64,000 bases of DNA from Tenericutes bacterium MZ-XQ (GTDB taxonomy: Bacteria > Bacillota_I > Bacilli_A > Acholeplasmatales > Acholeplasmataceae), in NCBI GenBank assembly GCA_002838205.1, contig CP017950.1, positions 1,060,858-1,124,857 of the forward strand, read 5' to 3'. The translations under genes were made by a program, and so were the position numbers. The notes under the pieces were generated by a model. It worked only from the letters and a program-made list of their open reading frames with translations, was not told the origin of the DNA and searched no databases. Below are positions 28,268-36,389 of this stretch, in pieces. Numbering within the stretch: the stretch's first letter is position 1; each line of letters begins with the position of its first letter.

Positions 28268-28294
28268 CAAAAAAGAGGTGCTATTGCACCTCTT
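28268..28294 (-). terminator. Terminator of the CNNM operon
   Basis: On the minus strand, AAGAGGTGC pairs with GCACCTCTT around AATA and runs into a T-tract. It includes the stop codon of the last gene. Confidence 0.85.
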
Positions 28295-29546
28295 CAGTTA
28301 GTTCTTTTTCTATGTCTTGTACTTCAATTTTCGCTTCTAAGACACGCTTAGTATCGGCTCCAGTAATTGTGACTAATAAGTTACGATAATTAAATGTATC
28401 GCCTATAAAAGGAATTTTACCCATCTCATCAAGTATCCAACCATTAACGGTTGAAAAATCTAAATCATCAGTAATTCCCATCATCTCAAATAACATATCT
28501 AGTTCAGCATTACCTTTGACACGATAATGATGTTCATCAATTTTAACAATTTGTTCAACAACTTCATCGTGTTCATCCCAAATTTCACCAACAATTTCCT
28601 CTAAAATATCTTCCATACTGACAACACCTAATGTGCCACCAAATTCATCTTTTACAATGGCCATGTGTGCTTTTGTTTCCTGCAGTAATTCTAATAAATT
28701 AGTAACTTTCATGTACTCAGTAACAAATACTGGTGGCTTTATAATCGTATGAAGTGGTTGTTTTTCAATAAGGACTAAATTATAAAAATCTTTATGGTTA
28801 ATGACACCAGTAATGTGATCAATGCCTGTATCATAAACTGGTAATCTTGAATAACCTGAATGCTTAAACGCTAGTCTAATCGTTTCAGGGTCATCTGTTT
28901 CACATACTGCAATAACATCAACTCTAGGTGTTAAGATTTCTTCAACAATTAAATCATCAAAATCAATGACACTCTTGATAAGTTCTCTTTCATTTTGATT
29001 AATACCACCTTCTTGTTCAGCTTCACTCACATAAGTAAGTAATTCCTCTTCAGTAATTGCTGGTTCTTCATCAAATGTAATCAACTTGTTGAGTAATTTT
29101 TGTATACCACCAAAGATGATAGCGAATGGTTTTAAAACAAATATAAAACCCATCAGTATCGGTGTTACAGCAAGTGCGTATTTTTCAGGTATTTTCTTCG
29201 CCAAACTCTTTGGTGCAATTTCTCCAAAAATTAAGACCAACGTTGTCATGACTGCTGTAGACAATGTCACACCAATATCACCCCAGTGTCTTATGAAAAA
29301 GATAGTAGCAATCGATGCAGATAAGATATTTGCGATATTATTACCAATTAAGATCGTAGTAATTAGTTCATCGAAGTTATCCGCATAACGGAGCGTTCTA
29401 GCTGCTCTATTATGGCCATTTTGAATTAAATTTTTTAATTTGATTTTATTAGCTGAAGAAAATGCAGTTTCAGTTGATGAGAAAAATGCGGATAATAAAA
29501 TCAAAAATATAAGTATACCTATTTGTATAAAATCTTGATCAGTCAT
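28281..29546 (-). CDS. CNNM/CorC-family transporter (HlyC type), second of a pair
   Basis: This 421-residue protein has an N-terminal CNNM (DUF21) membrane domain with SAFFSSTETAFSSANKIKLKN and three further hydrophobic segments to about residue 150. A tandem CBS pair follows (MTPRVDVIAV-type LTPRVDVIAV, then VVSMEDILEEIVGEIWDE) and a C-terminal CorC/HlyC domain. The family is linked to Mg2+ or Co2+ efflux. The ATG overlaps the stop of the previous paralogue by one base, so the two are co-translated and may form a heteromer. Confidence 0.88.
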   Translation of the reverse strand: MTDQDFIQIGILIFLILLSAFFSSTETAFSSANKIKLKNLIQNGHNRAARTLRYADNFDELITTILIGNNIANILSASIATIFFIRHWGDIGVTLSTAVMTTLVLIFGEIAPKSLAKKIPEKYALAVTPILMGFIFVLKPFAIIFGGIQKLLNKLITFDEEPAITEEELLTYVSEAEQEGGINQNERELIKSVIDFDDLIVEEILTPRVDVIAVCETDDPETIRLAFKHSGYSRLPVYDTGIDHITGVINHKDFYNLVLIEKQPLHTIIKPPVFVTEYMKVTNLLELLQETKAHMAIVKDEFGGTLGVVSMEDILEEIVGEIWDEHDEVVEQIVKIDEHHYRVKGNAELDMLFEMMGITDDLDFSTVNGWILDEMGKIPFIGDTFNYRNLLVTITGADTKRVLEAKIEVQDIEKELTEEVQ

Positions 29547-30847
29547 TAATCTTCTTCCTCTTCAAGTAAAATCTGTGGTTTAGTAACTTTGACTTTTGTA
29601 ATCACATTTTCATTTGTCTCTAAAACTTCAAATGTAAACTGATTGTATTCAAAGTTAATTTTCTCATCATGTTCAGGAAATCTTCCTAATTGTCCCAAGA
29701 TAAACCCACTGATTGTGTCATAATCCTCTACTGGTAATGAGGCTTTTAATACATCTTCAACATCATCGATGTTTGTTAATCCATCGATTTCATATGTCAT
29801 ATCATCTATTTCTCTGATTTCGTCTTCATCTTCATCATATTCGTCTTGAATATTGCCTACAATCTCCTCGATAAGGTCTTCGATTGTAACAATTCCAGCA
29901 GTTCCACCGTATTCATCTAATACAACAGCTATATGATTTTTTTGTGCTTGCATTTCTCTAAATAACTCATCAGTTTTCTTACTATCTGGAACGAAATAAG
30001 GTTCTCTTAATAATTTTTTTAAAGAAAACTTTTCTTCGGCATTATCTAAAAATTTAAGTAAATCTTTTACATGAAGAGTTCCTATAATATGATCAATATC
30101 ATTTTCATAAACAGGAAAACGTGTAAATCTTTCGCTTTGAACATACTCAATGACTTGTTTTCTCGTTGATTTAATGTTGATTGCTGAGATTTCTGTACGA
30201 TGTGTCATAATTTCTTCAACAGCTGTATCACCAAAATCAAATACATTTTGAATCATTTCTGACTCTTCTTCATCGATATTACCAGATCTAGAACTAAATT
30301 CAACAATTGTTCTAATTTCTTCTTCAGTCATAATTCGCTCACCTTCTTCAGGCTTTAACGCAAAAAATCTACCAAAGATCATCGATGCTGAATGTAACAA
30401 CCAAGTCACAGGTAATAATATATAGTATATAAGTCTTATAAATCCTATCGTTTGATAAGCGATGCTATCTGTATATTTATTTGCAAGTCTTCTTGGAATT
30501 AATCTACCAAAAACAAGTTGTACAAACAATAAGATGAAGATAATTAAAAACATCGCAATCGGTTTTAACCAATCTAATTCGTTAAATAATGACATTACAT
30601 CATTATAAAAAGCATCTAGTGCAATGGCACCATTGATTAAAGTTAATAATGTAATCATCACTTGAATAGATAATAAATATCTCTTTGATTCAGCTGTAAA
30701 CTTTTGAATTTTTATAGCTTTTTTATTATTCTTTAGAACATCTTCATTAACCTTACTATCACTTACGACGACTAAAGCAACTTCAGCTGCGCTAAATATA
30801 GCAGTTAAAACGATGATAAATATAATCGATAATATAGGTACTAACAT
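29546..30847 (-). CDS. CNNM/CorC-family transporter, first of a pair
   Basis: This 433-residue protein has the same domain order as its neighbour: CNNM membrane domain (FSAAEVALVVVSDSKVNEDVL), CBS pair (MTHRTEISAI; VTIEDLIEEIVGNIQDEYDEDED) and CorC-like C-terminus. It lies behind a leader of about 140 bases with its own promoter and a terminator-like hairpin, so expression may be set by attenuation, perhaps by a metal. The family role is divalent cation efflux, but the direction and ion are inferred. Confidence 0.88.
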   Translation of the reverse strand: MLVPILSIIFIIVLTAIFSAAEVALVVVSDSKVNEDVLKNNKKAIKIQKFTAESKRYLLSIQVMITLLTLINGAIALDAFYNDVMSLFNELDWLKPIAMFLIIFILLFVQLVFGRLIPRRLANKYTDSIAYQTIGFIRLIYYILLPVTWLLHSASMIFGRFFALKPEEGERIMTEEEIRTIVEFSSRSGNIDEEESEMIQNVFDFGDTAVEEIMTHRTEISAINIKSTRKQVIEYVQSERFTRFPVYENDIDHIIGTLHVKDLLKFLDNAEEKFSLKKLLREPYFVPDSKKTDELFREMQAQKNHIAVVLDEYGGTAGIVTIEDLIEEIVGNIQDEYDEDEDEIREIDDMTYEIDGLTNIDDVEDVLKASLPVEDYDTISGFILGQLGRFPEHDEKINFEYNQFTFEVLETNENVITKVKVTKPQILLEEEED

Positions 30848-30861
30848 AAGGCTTCACCCTT

Positions 30862-30905
30862 TATACAACAAAAAAAGACACCAAAAAAAGGATTCTGATT
30901 AATGT
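30862..30905 (-). terminator. Terminator-like hairpin in the CNNM leader
   Basis: On the minus strand, AAAGACA and TGTCTTT form a 7-bp stem around a 22-base loop and are followed by a T-run. It lies between the promoter and the first CNNM start, so it could act as a regulated attenuator. Confidence 0.55.
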
Positions 30906-30988
30906 CTTTGTTACTCTCTGATATGGGATCGTCGATCCTACTACTGCAATCTTCCATTTTCTGTCTGATTCCTCCATGAAATCGGTAT
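30906..30988 (-). ncRNA. Structured 5' leader of the CNNM operon (unidentified)
   Basis: The predicted transcript from about 30988 has a purine-rich 5' segment (ATGGAGGAATCAGACAGAAA), a tight hairpin GGATC-GAC-GATCC, then AGAGAGTAAC and the terminator-like hairpin. It does not fit the M-box, NiCo, yybP-ykoY or lysine consensus that I know. A metal-responsive leader is a reasonable guess given the genes it precedes. Confidence 0.35.
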
Positions 30989-30994
30989 GAGAAT

Positions 30995-31023
30995 ATATTA
31001 CTATATTTTAGTAAAAAAGTCAA
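30995..31023 (-). promoter_or_regulatory. Promoter of the CNNM operon
   Basis: On the minus strand, TTGACT (31023-31018), a 17-base spacer and TAATAT (31000-30995). It points into the leader at 30988. Confidence 0.8.
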
Positions 31024-31062
31024 TGATGATATCCTTTCCATGCTCTTTGTTAAGGAATCTAC

Positions 31063-31091
31063 TTGTAGGTTTCATGTAATTATGCTAAAAT
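31063..31091 (+). promoter_or_regulatory. Promoter of the riboswitch-exchanger gene
   Basis: TTGTAG (31063-31068), a 17-base spacer and TAAAAT (31086-31091). It lies immediately upstream of the aptamer. Confidence 0.75.
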
Positions 31092-31096
31092 ACTTT

Positions 31097-31184
31097 TTGA
31101 AGGGGAGTAGTTAACTCTAAATTAGTCGTCAATACGGCAAATCGCCCGGCTAATTTCAAGCATGCCTTGTAACGAGACCTTCAA
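31097..31184 (+). ncRNA. yybP-ykoY (manganese) riboswitch aptamer
   Basis: The closing stem TTGAAGG (31097-31103) pairs with CCTTCAA (31178-31184). Inside are the conserved GGGGAGTAG, CGTCAATACGG and AACGAGACC segments of the yybP-ykoY family, which senses Mn2+. The downstream gene is a cation/sodium exchanger, a standard partner of this class. The 3' arm of the closing stem is shared with a terminator hairpin at 31181, so metal binding should turn expression on. Confidence 0.88.
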
Positions 31185-31218
31185 GACTTTTTTGTCTTGA
31201 TGGTTTTTATTTTTTAAA
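31181..31218 (+). terminator. Riboswitch expression-platform terminator
   Basis: TCAAGAC (31181-31187) and GTCTTGA (31194-31200) form a stem around TTTTTT, followed by a T-rich tract. The 5' arm overlaps bases TCAA of the aptamer's closing stem, so the two structures are mutually exclusive. Confidence 0.75.
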
Positions 31219-31259
31219 AAAATTACATCAAGAACATACATTAAATTAAGGGGTATATT

Positions 31260-32249
31260 ATGCAAATTTTATTAAACATCGTATTTTTAATTGTAGGTTT
31301 TGTTTTCTTGATCAAAGGTGCTGACTTTTTCATTGTCTCATCCAGCTCTATTGCAAGAAAATTTAAAATCTCGCCACTCATTATTGGTTTAACACTTGTC
31401 GCATTTGGTACATCTCTACCTGAACTTGCAGTGAGTTTTGCAGCATCCTTATCAGCAAAATCACAAGGTTTAACTGCAGACATCGCAATGGGTAATATTA
31501 TTGGTTCTAACATGGCTAATCTAACACTTATACTGGGATCTAGTGCTCTGATTATGCCCGTTCTAGTTCACAAATCTATGAGAAAAAGAGAATTTCCATT
31601 CTTAATTGGTATTAGTTTATTAATTGCTTTATTAGGTTATTTCTTCCAAAGTGATTACGCAATCGTTTGGTGGGAAGCACTGATATTATTAGCTGTCTTT
31701 GCTTATTATATGTATTTAATGATTCATTCAGAAAAAGATATCACAGAAGAACATATACCTATGGTTGATGTCAAAAAAGCAGTTATATTACTCTTCGTTG
31801 GTATTGCTGGAGTATCTATAGGTGGATTTCTAGTCACTGAAGGTGCTGAATATATCGCAATAGAGCTTCTCACCCAATCCGGTATGACAATTACAAAAGC
31901 TACAACTTTAGTTGGTTTAAGTGTTGTTGCACTAGGAACTTCACTACCAGAGCTTGTTACTTCTGCAATGGCAGCTAAAAAAGGTGAGGCTGATATTGCT
32001 TTAGGTAATGTGGTTGGATCAAATGTTTTTAATACTTTACTTATTGTAGGTCTTTCGGGATCAATTGTCCCACTTGGACTGAATGGTGATGTGTTAATTG
32101 ATATGATTATTCTCATTGGCGTCACAGGATTTGTTGCATTCTTAGGATACACGAAAAGTAGGCTTTCCAGACTTGATGGTATCATCATGTTACTCATTTA
32201 TGTTTCATATATCACATACATCATCTTAAGAGCTTTATCTATATTCTAA
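31260..32249 (+). CDS. CaCA-family sodium/divalent cation exchanger (YrbG-like)
   Basis: This 329-residue antiporter has two inverted alpha repeats: GLTLVAFGTSLPELAVSF...NIIGSNMANL near the N-terminus and GLSVVALGTSLPELVTSAMA...NVVGSNVFNTLLIVG near the C-terminus. There are ten hydrophobic segments. The family exports Ca2+ or Mn2+ against Na+ or H+. The Mn2+ riboswitch in the leader argues for manganese export. Downstream, its terminator is split by an IS3-family insertion. Confidence 0.9.
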   Translation: MQILLNIVFLIVGFVFLIKGADFFIVSSSSIARKFKISPLIIGLTLVAFGTSLPELAVSFAASLSAKSQGLTADIAMGNIIGSNMANLTLILGSSALIMPVLVHKSMRKREFPFLIGISLLIALLGYFFQSDYAIVWWEALILLAVFAYYMYLMIHSEKDITEEHIPMVDVKKAVILLFVGIAGVSIGGFLVTEGAEYIAIELLTQSGMTITKATTLVGLSVVALGTSLPELVTSAMAAKKGEADIALGNVVGSNVFNTLLIVGLSGSIVPLGLNGDVLIDMIILIGVTGFVAFLGYTKSRLSRLDGIIMLLIYVSYITYIILRALSIF

Positions 32250-32253
32250 AAAT

Positions 32254-32277
32254 AAAATAGCGCAGTGAAACTGTTTG
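32254..32277 (+). terminator. Left arm of a bidirectional terminator split by an IS
   Basis: AAAATAGCGC plus GAAACTGTTTG at 32254-32277 pairs with CAAATAGTTTC plus GCGCTATTTT at 33578-33601, with a three-base internal mismatch. The IS3-family element sits in what was the loop between the two arms. Confidence 0.7.
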
Positions 32278-32294
32278 CTAAATATGGACAGTAA

Positions 32295-33104
32295 TTAAAA
32301 AAGGCTAGGAAGAGTTGACATTCTCAATTGTAGAGGTGTCAACTCTTTTATTATTTTACTTTGTCTATCTTCATTGTAATATGTGATGTAAGAATCGACA
32401 AGTGTTTTCATTTGTTTTATTGTGATTTGATGATGAAGATGCATACATTCACTTTTAAATTGACTGAAGAAAGATTCTATTGGACAATTATCTACGCAGC
32501 TGCCTTTTGCTGATACACTATGTTTTATCCAATGTCTTTTCAACCACCTATGGTAAGTTTGTCCAACAAATGCGGTACCTTGATCAGAATGCAGTATTAA
32601 TCCTTTGCGATAATTTCTGGGTACGGTTCTTGTTGCTTGTTTTAAAGTATCCATGACTAGTTTCAAATCATTTCTTTCGGAAACTTTGTAACTGACAATA
32701 TATTTATCATAGAGATCTTTTATCGCACACAAATAGATGGTTCCTTGTGTTGTGGGCAAATAAGAAACATCTATACTCCACTTTTGATTTGACATTTTTG
32801 TGGTAAAATCTCTTTGAAGGAGATTAGGAATGCGATGATGGTTGACCTTGCTATATCTTTTTCTCTTTCGTCTGATAATAGACTGAATACCATTCAGTTT
32901 CATGTATCGATACACGGTGCTCTTCGTGGTAAAGACGCCGTGTATTTTCTTTAATTTCATTTGAATTGTTTCTATGCCCCATCTTTTATCTTTATGGTAG
33001 AGACTAACAATCTGATGGTTAAGCAATTCATTGAACGCTTTATATTTTGGCCTACCTAAGCGAATCCATTCATAGTAACCGCTTCTTGAACATGACATCC
33101 TCAT
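32295..33104 (-). CDS. IS3-family transposase OrfB (integrase domain)
   Basis: This part has HTH_21 (SLYHKDKRWGIETIQMKLKK) and an rve-type DDE integrase core: WSIDVSYLPTTQ with the first Asp, LILHSDQGTAFVG with the second, and DNCPIESFFSQFKSE with the Glu. The motifs are complete, so it could be active. The ATG-initiated form begins at 33104, but the frame stays open upstream into the end of orfA. A -1 frameshift near 33155-33163 (GAGAAAAAT) would fuse OrfA and OrfB, as in other IS3 members. Confidence 0.88.
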   Translation of the reverse strand: MRMSCSRSGYYEWIRLGRPKYKAFNELLNHQIVSLYHKDKRWGIETIQMKLKKIHGVFTTKSTVYRYMKLNGIQSIIRRKRKRYSKVNHHRIPNLLQRDFTTKMSNQKWSIDVSYLPTTQGTIYLCAIKDLYDKYIVSYKVSERNDLKLVMDTLKQATRTVPRNYRKGLILHSDQGTAFVGQTYHRWLKRHWIKHSVSAKGSCVDNCPIESFFSQFKSECMHLHHQITIKQMKTLVDSYITYYNEDRQSKIIKELTPLQLRMSTLPSLF

Positions 33105-33142
33105 GCAGAGATAGATGATAGAATAACGATCCTTTAATTGGT

Positions 33143-33490
33143 CTATGACTTGGTATTTTTCTCGCGCGTTCTTAGGTAGGCTACCGCTTTTTTTATGTCT
33201 TCACCACTTTTGATATATTTTAACAGTTCTTCTTTACTCATGATGTCCAAGTTAAGCTTCTTAGGTCTACCTTTGTTTGGTATATCTTTTTTCGTACCTT
33301 TTCCTCTACGATCTACACAAGTGCCATGCTTTCGATACTGTTTTACCCATAAATCTAATTGACTATGAACAATATCAAAACTTCTAAGTATTTGACGCTG
33401 TGTTTTCTCTTTGCTTAAATACAGTTCTACAATCTTGTTTTTCTCATCAATTGTATACGATGGATGCTTTCTTGTTTTTCTTTCATTCAT
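33143..33490 (-). CDS. IS3-family OrfA (helix-turn-helix)
   Basis: This 115-residue protein has a helix-turn-helix in the first 60 residues (SYTIDEKNKIVELYLSKEKTQRQILRSFDIVHSQLDLWVKQY) and a basic linker. It would bind the IS ends. It ends REKNTKS in the AAAAAT context proposed for frameshifting. Confidence 0.85.
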   Translation of the reverse strand: MNERKTRKHPSYTIDEKNKIVELYLSKEKTQRQILRSFDIVHSQLDLWVKQYRKHGTCVDRRGKGTKKDIPNKGRPKKLNLDIMSKEELLKYIKSGEDIKKAVAYLRTREKNTKS

Positions 33491-33577
33491 TCTAACGACT
33501 CCTTTATATTCATTCTAACAAAAAAAGCTAGAACACTATACTATGTCCTAGCCTTTTTTTAAGTTGTCCGTTTTAAT

Positions 33578-33601
33578 CAAATAGTTTCGTGGCGCTATTT
33601 T
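33578..33601 (-). terminator. Right arm of the IS-split bidirectional terminator
   Basis: This is the partner arm of 32254-32277. It contains the stop codon of the hydrolase gene at 33595. With the IS inserted, only distant pairing across about 1.3 kb is possible. Confidence 0.65.
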
Positions 33602-34254
33602 TTTGTAAACTCCATGATATAAGGTGCTAACTTCGTGCTATGTACTACAAAACTATCATGGGTTTCATTTTCTAAAATAATAAGTTTTGATTTCTTTAAC
33701 ATTTGATGTAATTTTAATGTGTGTTTAGTCTTTATTACATCTTTTTCACCAACTAATATTAGTGTTTTTAACGTAACCTTTTTAATGTCTTTTTTTCTTA
33801 TCTTTGGTTCTTCTAACATAAGCTTAATATATGGACTCTTGTCTTCTTTATATTCGTTTTTAAGTGCTTTTATAATCTTTTTATTTAACCCTTTCGGATG
33901 ATAATTTGCACCACAAATTATAAGTTTATCTATTAAATTTGGCGCGAAAATTGACAACTTCAAACCAATAATACCACCATCTGAAAATCCTAAAATATGA
34001 GGTTTATTTATCTTTAATTGACGTATAAACTGATAAACATCTTGTGTCATTGCATCATATGAAAAATCGATACTTTTGCCACTTAATCCATGATTCCTAC
34101 TATCTATAGCATAAATTGTAAAGTTGTCTTTAAGTATTTCTATAAGTTCTTCATAAATATGAAAATCTTCTTGATTGCCATGAAGCATGATGAGTGGTTG
34201 ACCTTTACCAAAAATTTCATAATTTATTTCTATTTGATTAGCTTTAACACGCAT
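33595..34254 (-). CDS. Alpha/beta hydrolase (small)
   Basis: This protein of about 219 residues has the oxyanion-region HGNQEDFHIY, the nucleophile elbow GFSDGGIIGL, Asp in VGEKDVIKT and His in ETHDSFV. The triad is complete. Substrate unknown. The ATG at 34254 is preceded by GGGTGAT. An ATG at 34266 would add four residues but lacks a ribosome binding site. Confidence 0.78.
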   Translation of the reverse strand: MRVKANQIEINYEIFGKGQPLIMLHGNQEDFHIYEELIEILKDNFTIYAIDSRNHGLSGKSIDFSYDAMTQDVYQFIRQLKINKPHILGFSDGGIIGLKLSIFAPNLIDKLIICGANYHPKGLNKKIIKALKNEYKEDKSPYIKLMLEEPKIRKKDIKKVTLKTLILVGEKDVIKTKHTLKLHQMLKKSKLIILENETHDSFVVHSTKLAPYIMEFTKK

Positions 34255-34291
34255 AATATCACCCACATCTATTTTAACATAAAAGAAAAGG

Positions 34292-34320
34292 TAATGAGAT
34301 GACTCATTACCATTTTTTTT
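34292..34320. terminator. Terminator of rplY
   Basis: GGTAATGAG and CTCATTACC form a 9-bp stem around a four-base loop. A T-run follows on each strand, so it can work in both directions. Confidence 0.85.
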
Positions 34321-34322
34321 AC

Positions 34323-34937
34323 TTAATTTTCTTCTTCAACTACTTCTTCAGTTTCTACTGCTTCTTCATCAGTTTCAATAGCTTCTTCATCAGTTTCTTC
34401 TTCTAGAACTTGATGAGCTTCCTTAACGATAAAGACAATTTGTTCTGGATCTTCATGAATGGTAACACCCTCAGGAATCACAATATCCTTAACATGAATG
34501 GCTTCATCTTGTTCCATGTCACTAACATCAAACTCAAAGTGTTGTATACCTGATCCTGATTTGTACTCACAATTGATTTCTTGCAATCCTAATTGTACAT
34601 ATAATTTTCGTTTTTCAAGCGTCTCTTTTCCATGAATAACCACAGGAATACTTGCAGAAACAGTTTCGTCTTTAGCGATTCTGTGTAATTCAAAATGAAC
34701 GATATCATCTGGTTTTAAAATGTCAGATTGAATGTTTTTAATATAAACGTTATGTCTTTTTCCATCTAGAGTTACTCTAAATGTCATAGATTTTCCATAT
34801 TCAGCTAAGGCATCTTTAAAGGCCTTTTCTTCAACCTCAATTGATGTAGATTCAATTGATTTGCCATACATAACACCAGGAATCATTCTTTCCTTTCTCA
34901 CTTCACGCAGTGGTCTAGTACGTAAATTTACTTTCAT
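34323..34937 (-). CDS. rplY: Ribosomal protein L25, long (Ctc/TL5) form
   Basis: This 204-residue protein has the N-terminal L25 domain, which binds 5S rRNA (RTRPLREVRKERMIPGVMYG; RVTLDGKRHNVYIKNIQ). A TL5/Ctc C-terminal domain follows (VPVVIHGKETLEKRKLYVQL through VKDIVIPEGVTIHEDPEQIVFIV). The last 30 residues are almost entirely acidic (EETDEEAIETDEEAVETEEVVEEEN). That fits the long Ctc-type proteins, though the acidic tail is heavier than usual. Monocistronic between rnpB-side genes and the IS-split region. Confidence 0.92.
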   Translation of the reverse strand: MKVNLRTRPLREVRKERMIPGVMYGKSIESTSIEVEEKAFKDALAEYGKSMTFRVTLDGKRHNVYIKNIQSDILKPDDIVHFELHRIAKDETVSASIPVVIHGKETLEKRKLYVQLGLQEINCEYKSGSGIQHFEFDVSDMEQDEAIHVKDIVIPEGVTIHEDPEQIVFIVKEAHQVLEEETDEEAIETDEEAVETEEVVEEEN

Positions 34938-34993
34938 AATTTATTTCCTCCTAGTTTTCTTACACTCATTTTACCATAATAAGGCCCTTATGT

Positions 34994-36316
34994 CTATTTT
35001 TTGACGTCCTCGGCAGTTGGTGTTAAAACCTCTACTTCGATTTGATTGATAAATTTATGTTTCATTTTATGTATTTTTAGTTTCAAATTTTCATATGCAA
35101 TAGTCTGATGTTCGTTTTTTATTGGTAAATAACCTAAAACATGAATGAATAACCCACTTAGTGTATGAAATGTTTCATGTTTTTCATCTAGGTTCAAATT
35201 TAAGTATTTATTTAAGTCTAATATTGTTATATCTCCATGAATAATATACTTATTATCTGATATTCTTTTGATATGATCTGGTAATTGATCGTGTTCATCA
35301 TAAATATCACCAACAATTTCTTCTAACATGTCTTCAATAGTCACAATACCCTCGAATCCACCATGTTCATCAACCAACAGGGCAAATTGCTCAGTTGTGT
35401 TTTGCATGCGCTTAAATAAGATATTTACTTTGATATCTTCAGGTACATAATAAGGTTTTCTTAAAACAGTTTTTAAATCAACTTCATCCAAAGGTTTATT
35501 AACTAATTCACCTAATATATCTTTCACATGAATGATGCCCAAAATATGGTCAAAATCTTTTTCATAGATGATAACTCTTGAATATTTAGATTCAATCATT
35601 TTTTTGATTAATGTTTTTTTAGGTAAATTGATATCAAGACCAAATGTTTTTGTCCGTGGAGTTTTAATCATGTGCGCTCTTAAATCATCAAATCTAAAGA
35701 TATTTTCTATCATTTTACGTTCTTGATCTTTATATAATCCCTGAACTTGACCTAATAAAATAAGGTGTCTTATATCGTCTTCAGTAACTTGATCATCTTG
35801 ATCATCTAGTTTTTTTCCAAAAATAAACAAAACAGCTTGAGTCGACTTTGAAAGCAACCATACAAATGGTTTAGTGACTATCATGACAATATAAACAACA
35901 TAGATTGAGAACAAAGAGAACTTATTTGGATTAGATAACGCGAGTTTTTTAGGAACTAACTCTCCTAATACAAGTGTCACATAGGATAACATGAGGGTAA
36001 TGAGGACTACAGCTAGATTTTGACTTACATTTATACCAATGCTTTGTAAAAAAGCTACAAAATTCAATGATAATCTCGCACCAGCAAGAGCACTTGACAT
36101 AAATCCAGCAAGTGTGATTGCGACTTGGATGGTTGATAAGTATTTTGTAGAATCCTCAGTTACTTTTAAAACTAATTTAGCTTTCTTGTTACCTTCATTA
36201 GCCAAACTTTTCATTTTGGACATATTGACTGAAACTAAAGCCATTTCACTAGCCGCAAAAAAACCATTGACTAATATTAAGATAAAAATTAAAACTAAGA
36301 TTACCCCTATGCTCAT
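34994..36316 (-). CDS. CNNM/CorC-family transporter, third paralogue
   Basis: This 440-residue protein has the CNNM domain (NGFFAASEMALVSVNMSKMKSLANEG), hydrophobic segments to about residue 160, the CBS pair (IKTPRTKTFGLD; VTIEDMLEEIVGDIYDEHD) and a CorC-like C-terminal domain. It is the third member of this family in 8 kb, but it stands apart from the paired genes and has no leader of note. The family exports divalent cations in other bacteria. Confidence 0.88.
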   Translation of the reverse strand: MSIGVILVLIFILILVNGFFAASEMALVSVNMSKMKSLANEGNKKAKLVLKVTEDSTKYLSTIQVAITLAGFMSSALAGARLSLNFVAFLQSIGINVSQNLAVVLITLMLSYVTLVLGELVPKKLALSNPNKFSLFSIYVVYIVMIVTKPFVWLLSKSTQAVLFIFGKKLDDQDDQVTEDDIRHLILLGQVQGLYKDQERKMIENIFRFDDLRAHMIKTPRTKTFGLDINLPKKTLIKKMIESKYSRVIIYEKDFDHILGIIHVKDILGELVNKPLDEVDLKTVLRKPYYVPEDIKVNILFKRMQNTTEQFALLVDEHGGFEGIVTIEDMLEEIVGDIYDEHDQLPDHIKRISDNKYIIHGDITILDLNKYLNLNLDEKHETFHTLSGLFIHVLGYLPIKNEHQTIAYENLKLKIHKMKHKFINQIEVEVLTPTAEDVKK

Positions 36317-36366
36317 AAATTCACCGCCTTGATTAGTTTATTTTAACATAATTTCAAGTAAAAAGA

Positions 36367-36386
36367 AAAGGTCCCTAAGGACCTTT
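36367..36386. terminator. Terminator of rnpB
   Basis: AAAGGTCC (36367-36374) and GGACCTTT (36379-36386) form a perfect 8-bp stem. On the minus strand TTCTTTT follows. It lies 4 bases past the rnpB 3' end. Confidence 0.85.
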
Positions 36387-36389
36387 AGA

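Larger units (their letters stand above)
32286..33569 (-). mobile_element. IS3-family insertion sequence (1284 bp)
   Basis: The element has two overlapping-frame genes, orfA (33143-33490) and orfB (about 32295-33104), on the minus strand. Imperfect terminal inverted repeats of about 24 bases lie at 32286-32310 and 33546-33569, both reading GGACA at the tip and AAAAAGGCTAGGA inside. No clear short target duplication can be read, because flanking bases are T/A-rich and not identical. The element lies in the loop of a convergent terminator. Confidence 0.85.

Noticed and set aside
30841-31041. A 66-codon open frame across the CNNM leader
   Set aside because: It has no ribosome binding site, crosses the promoter -10 box and -35 box and the terminator hairpin, and shows no protein-like features.
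31097-31184. An M-box (magnesium) riboswitch before the exchanger
   Set aside because: The conserved segments GGGGAGTAG and CGTCAATACGG belong to yybP-ykoY, and the M-box core sequences are absent.
31724-32197. A 157-codon minus-strand open frame inside the exchanger gene
   Set aside because: It is antisense to a clear membrane antiporter, is Ser/Thr/Pro-rich as expected for the complement, and lacks a start signal.
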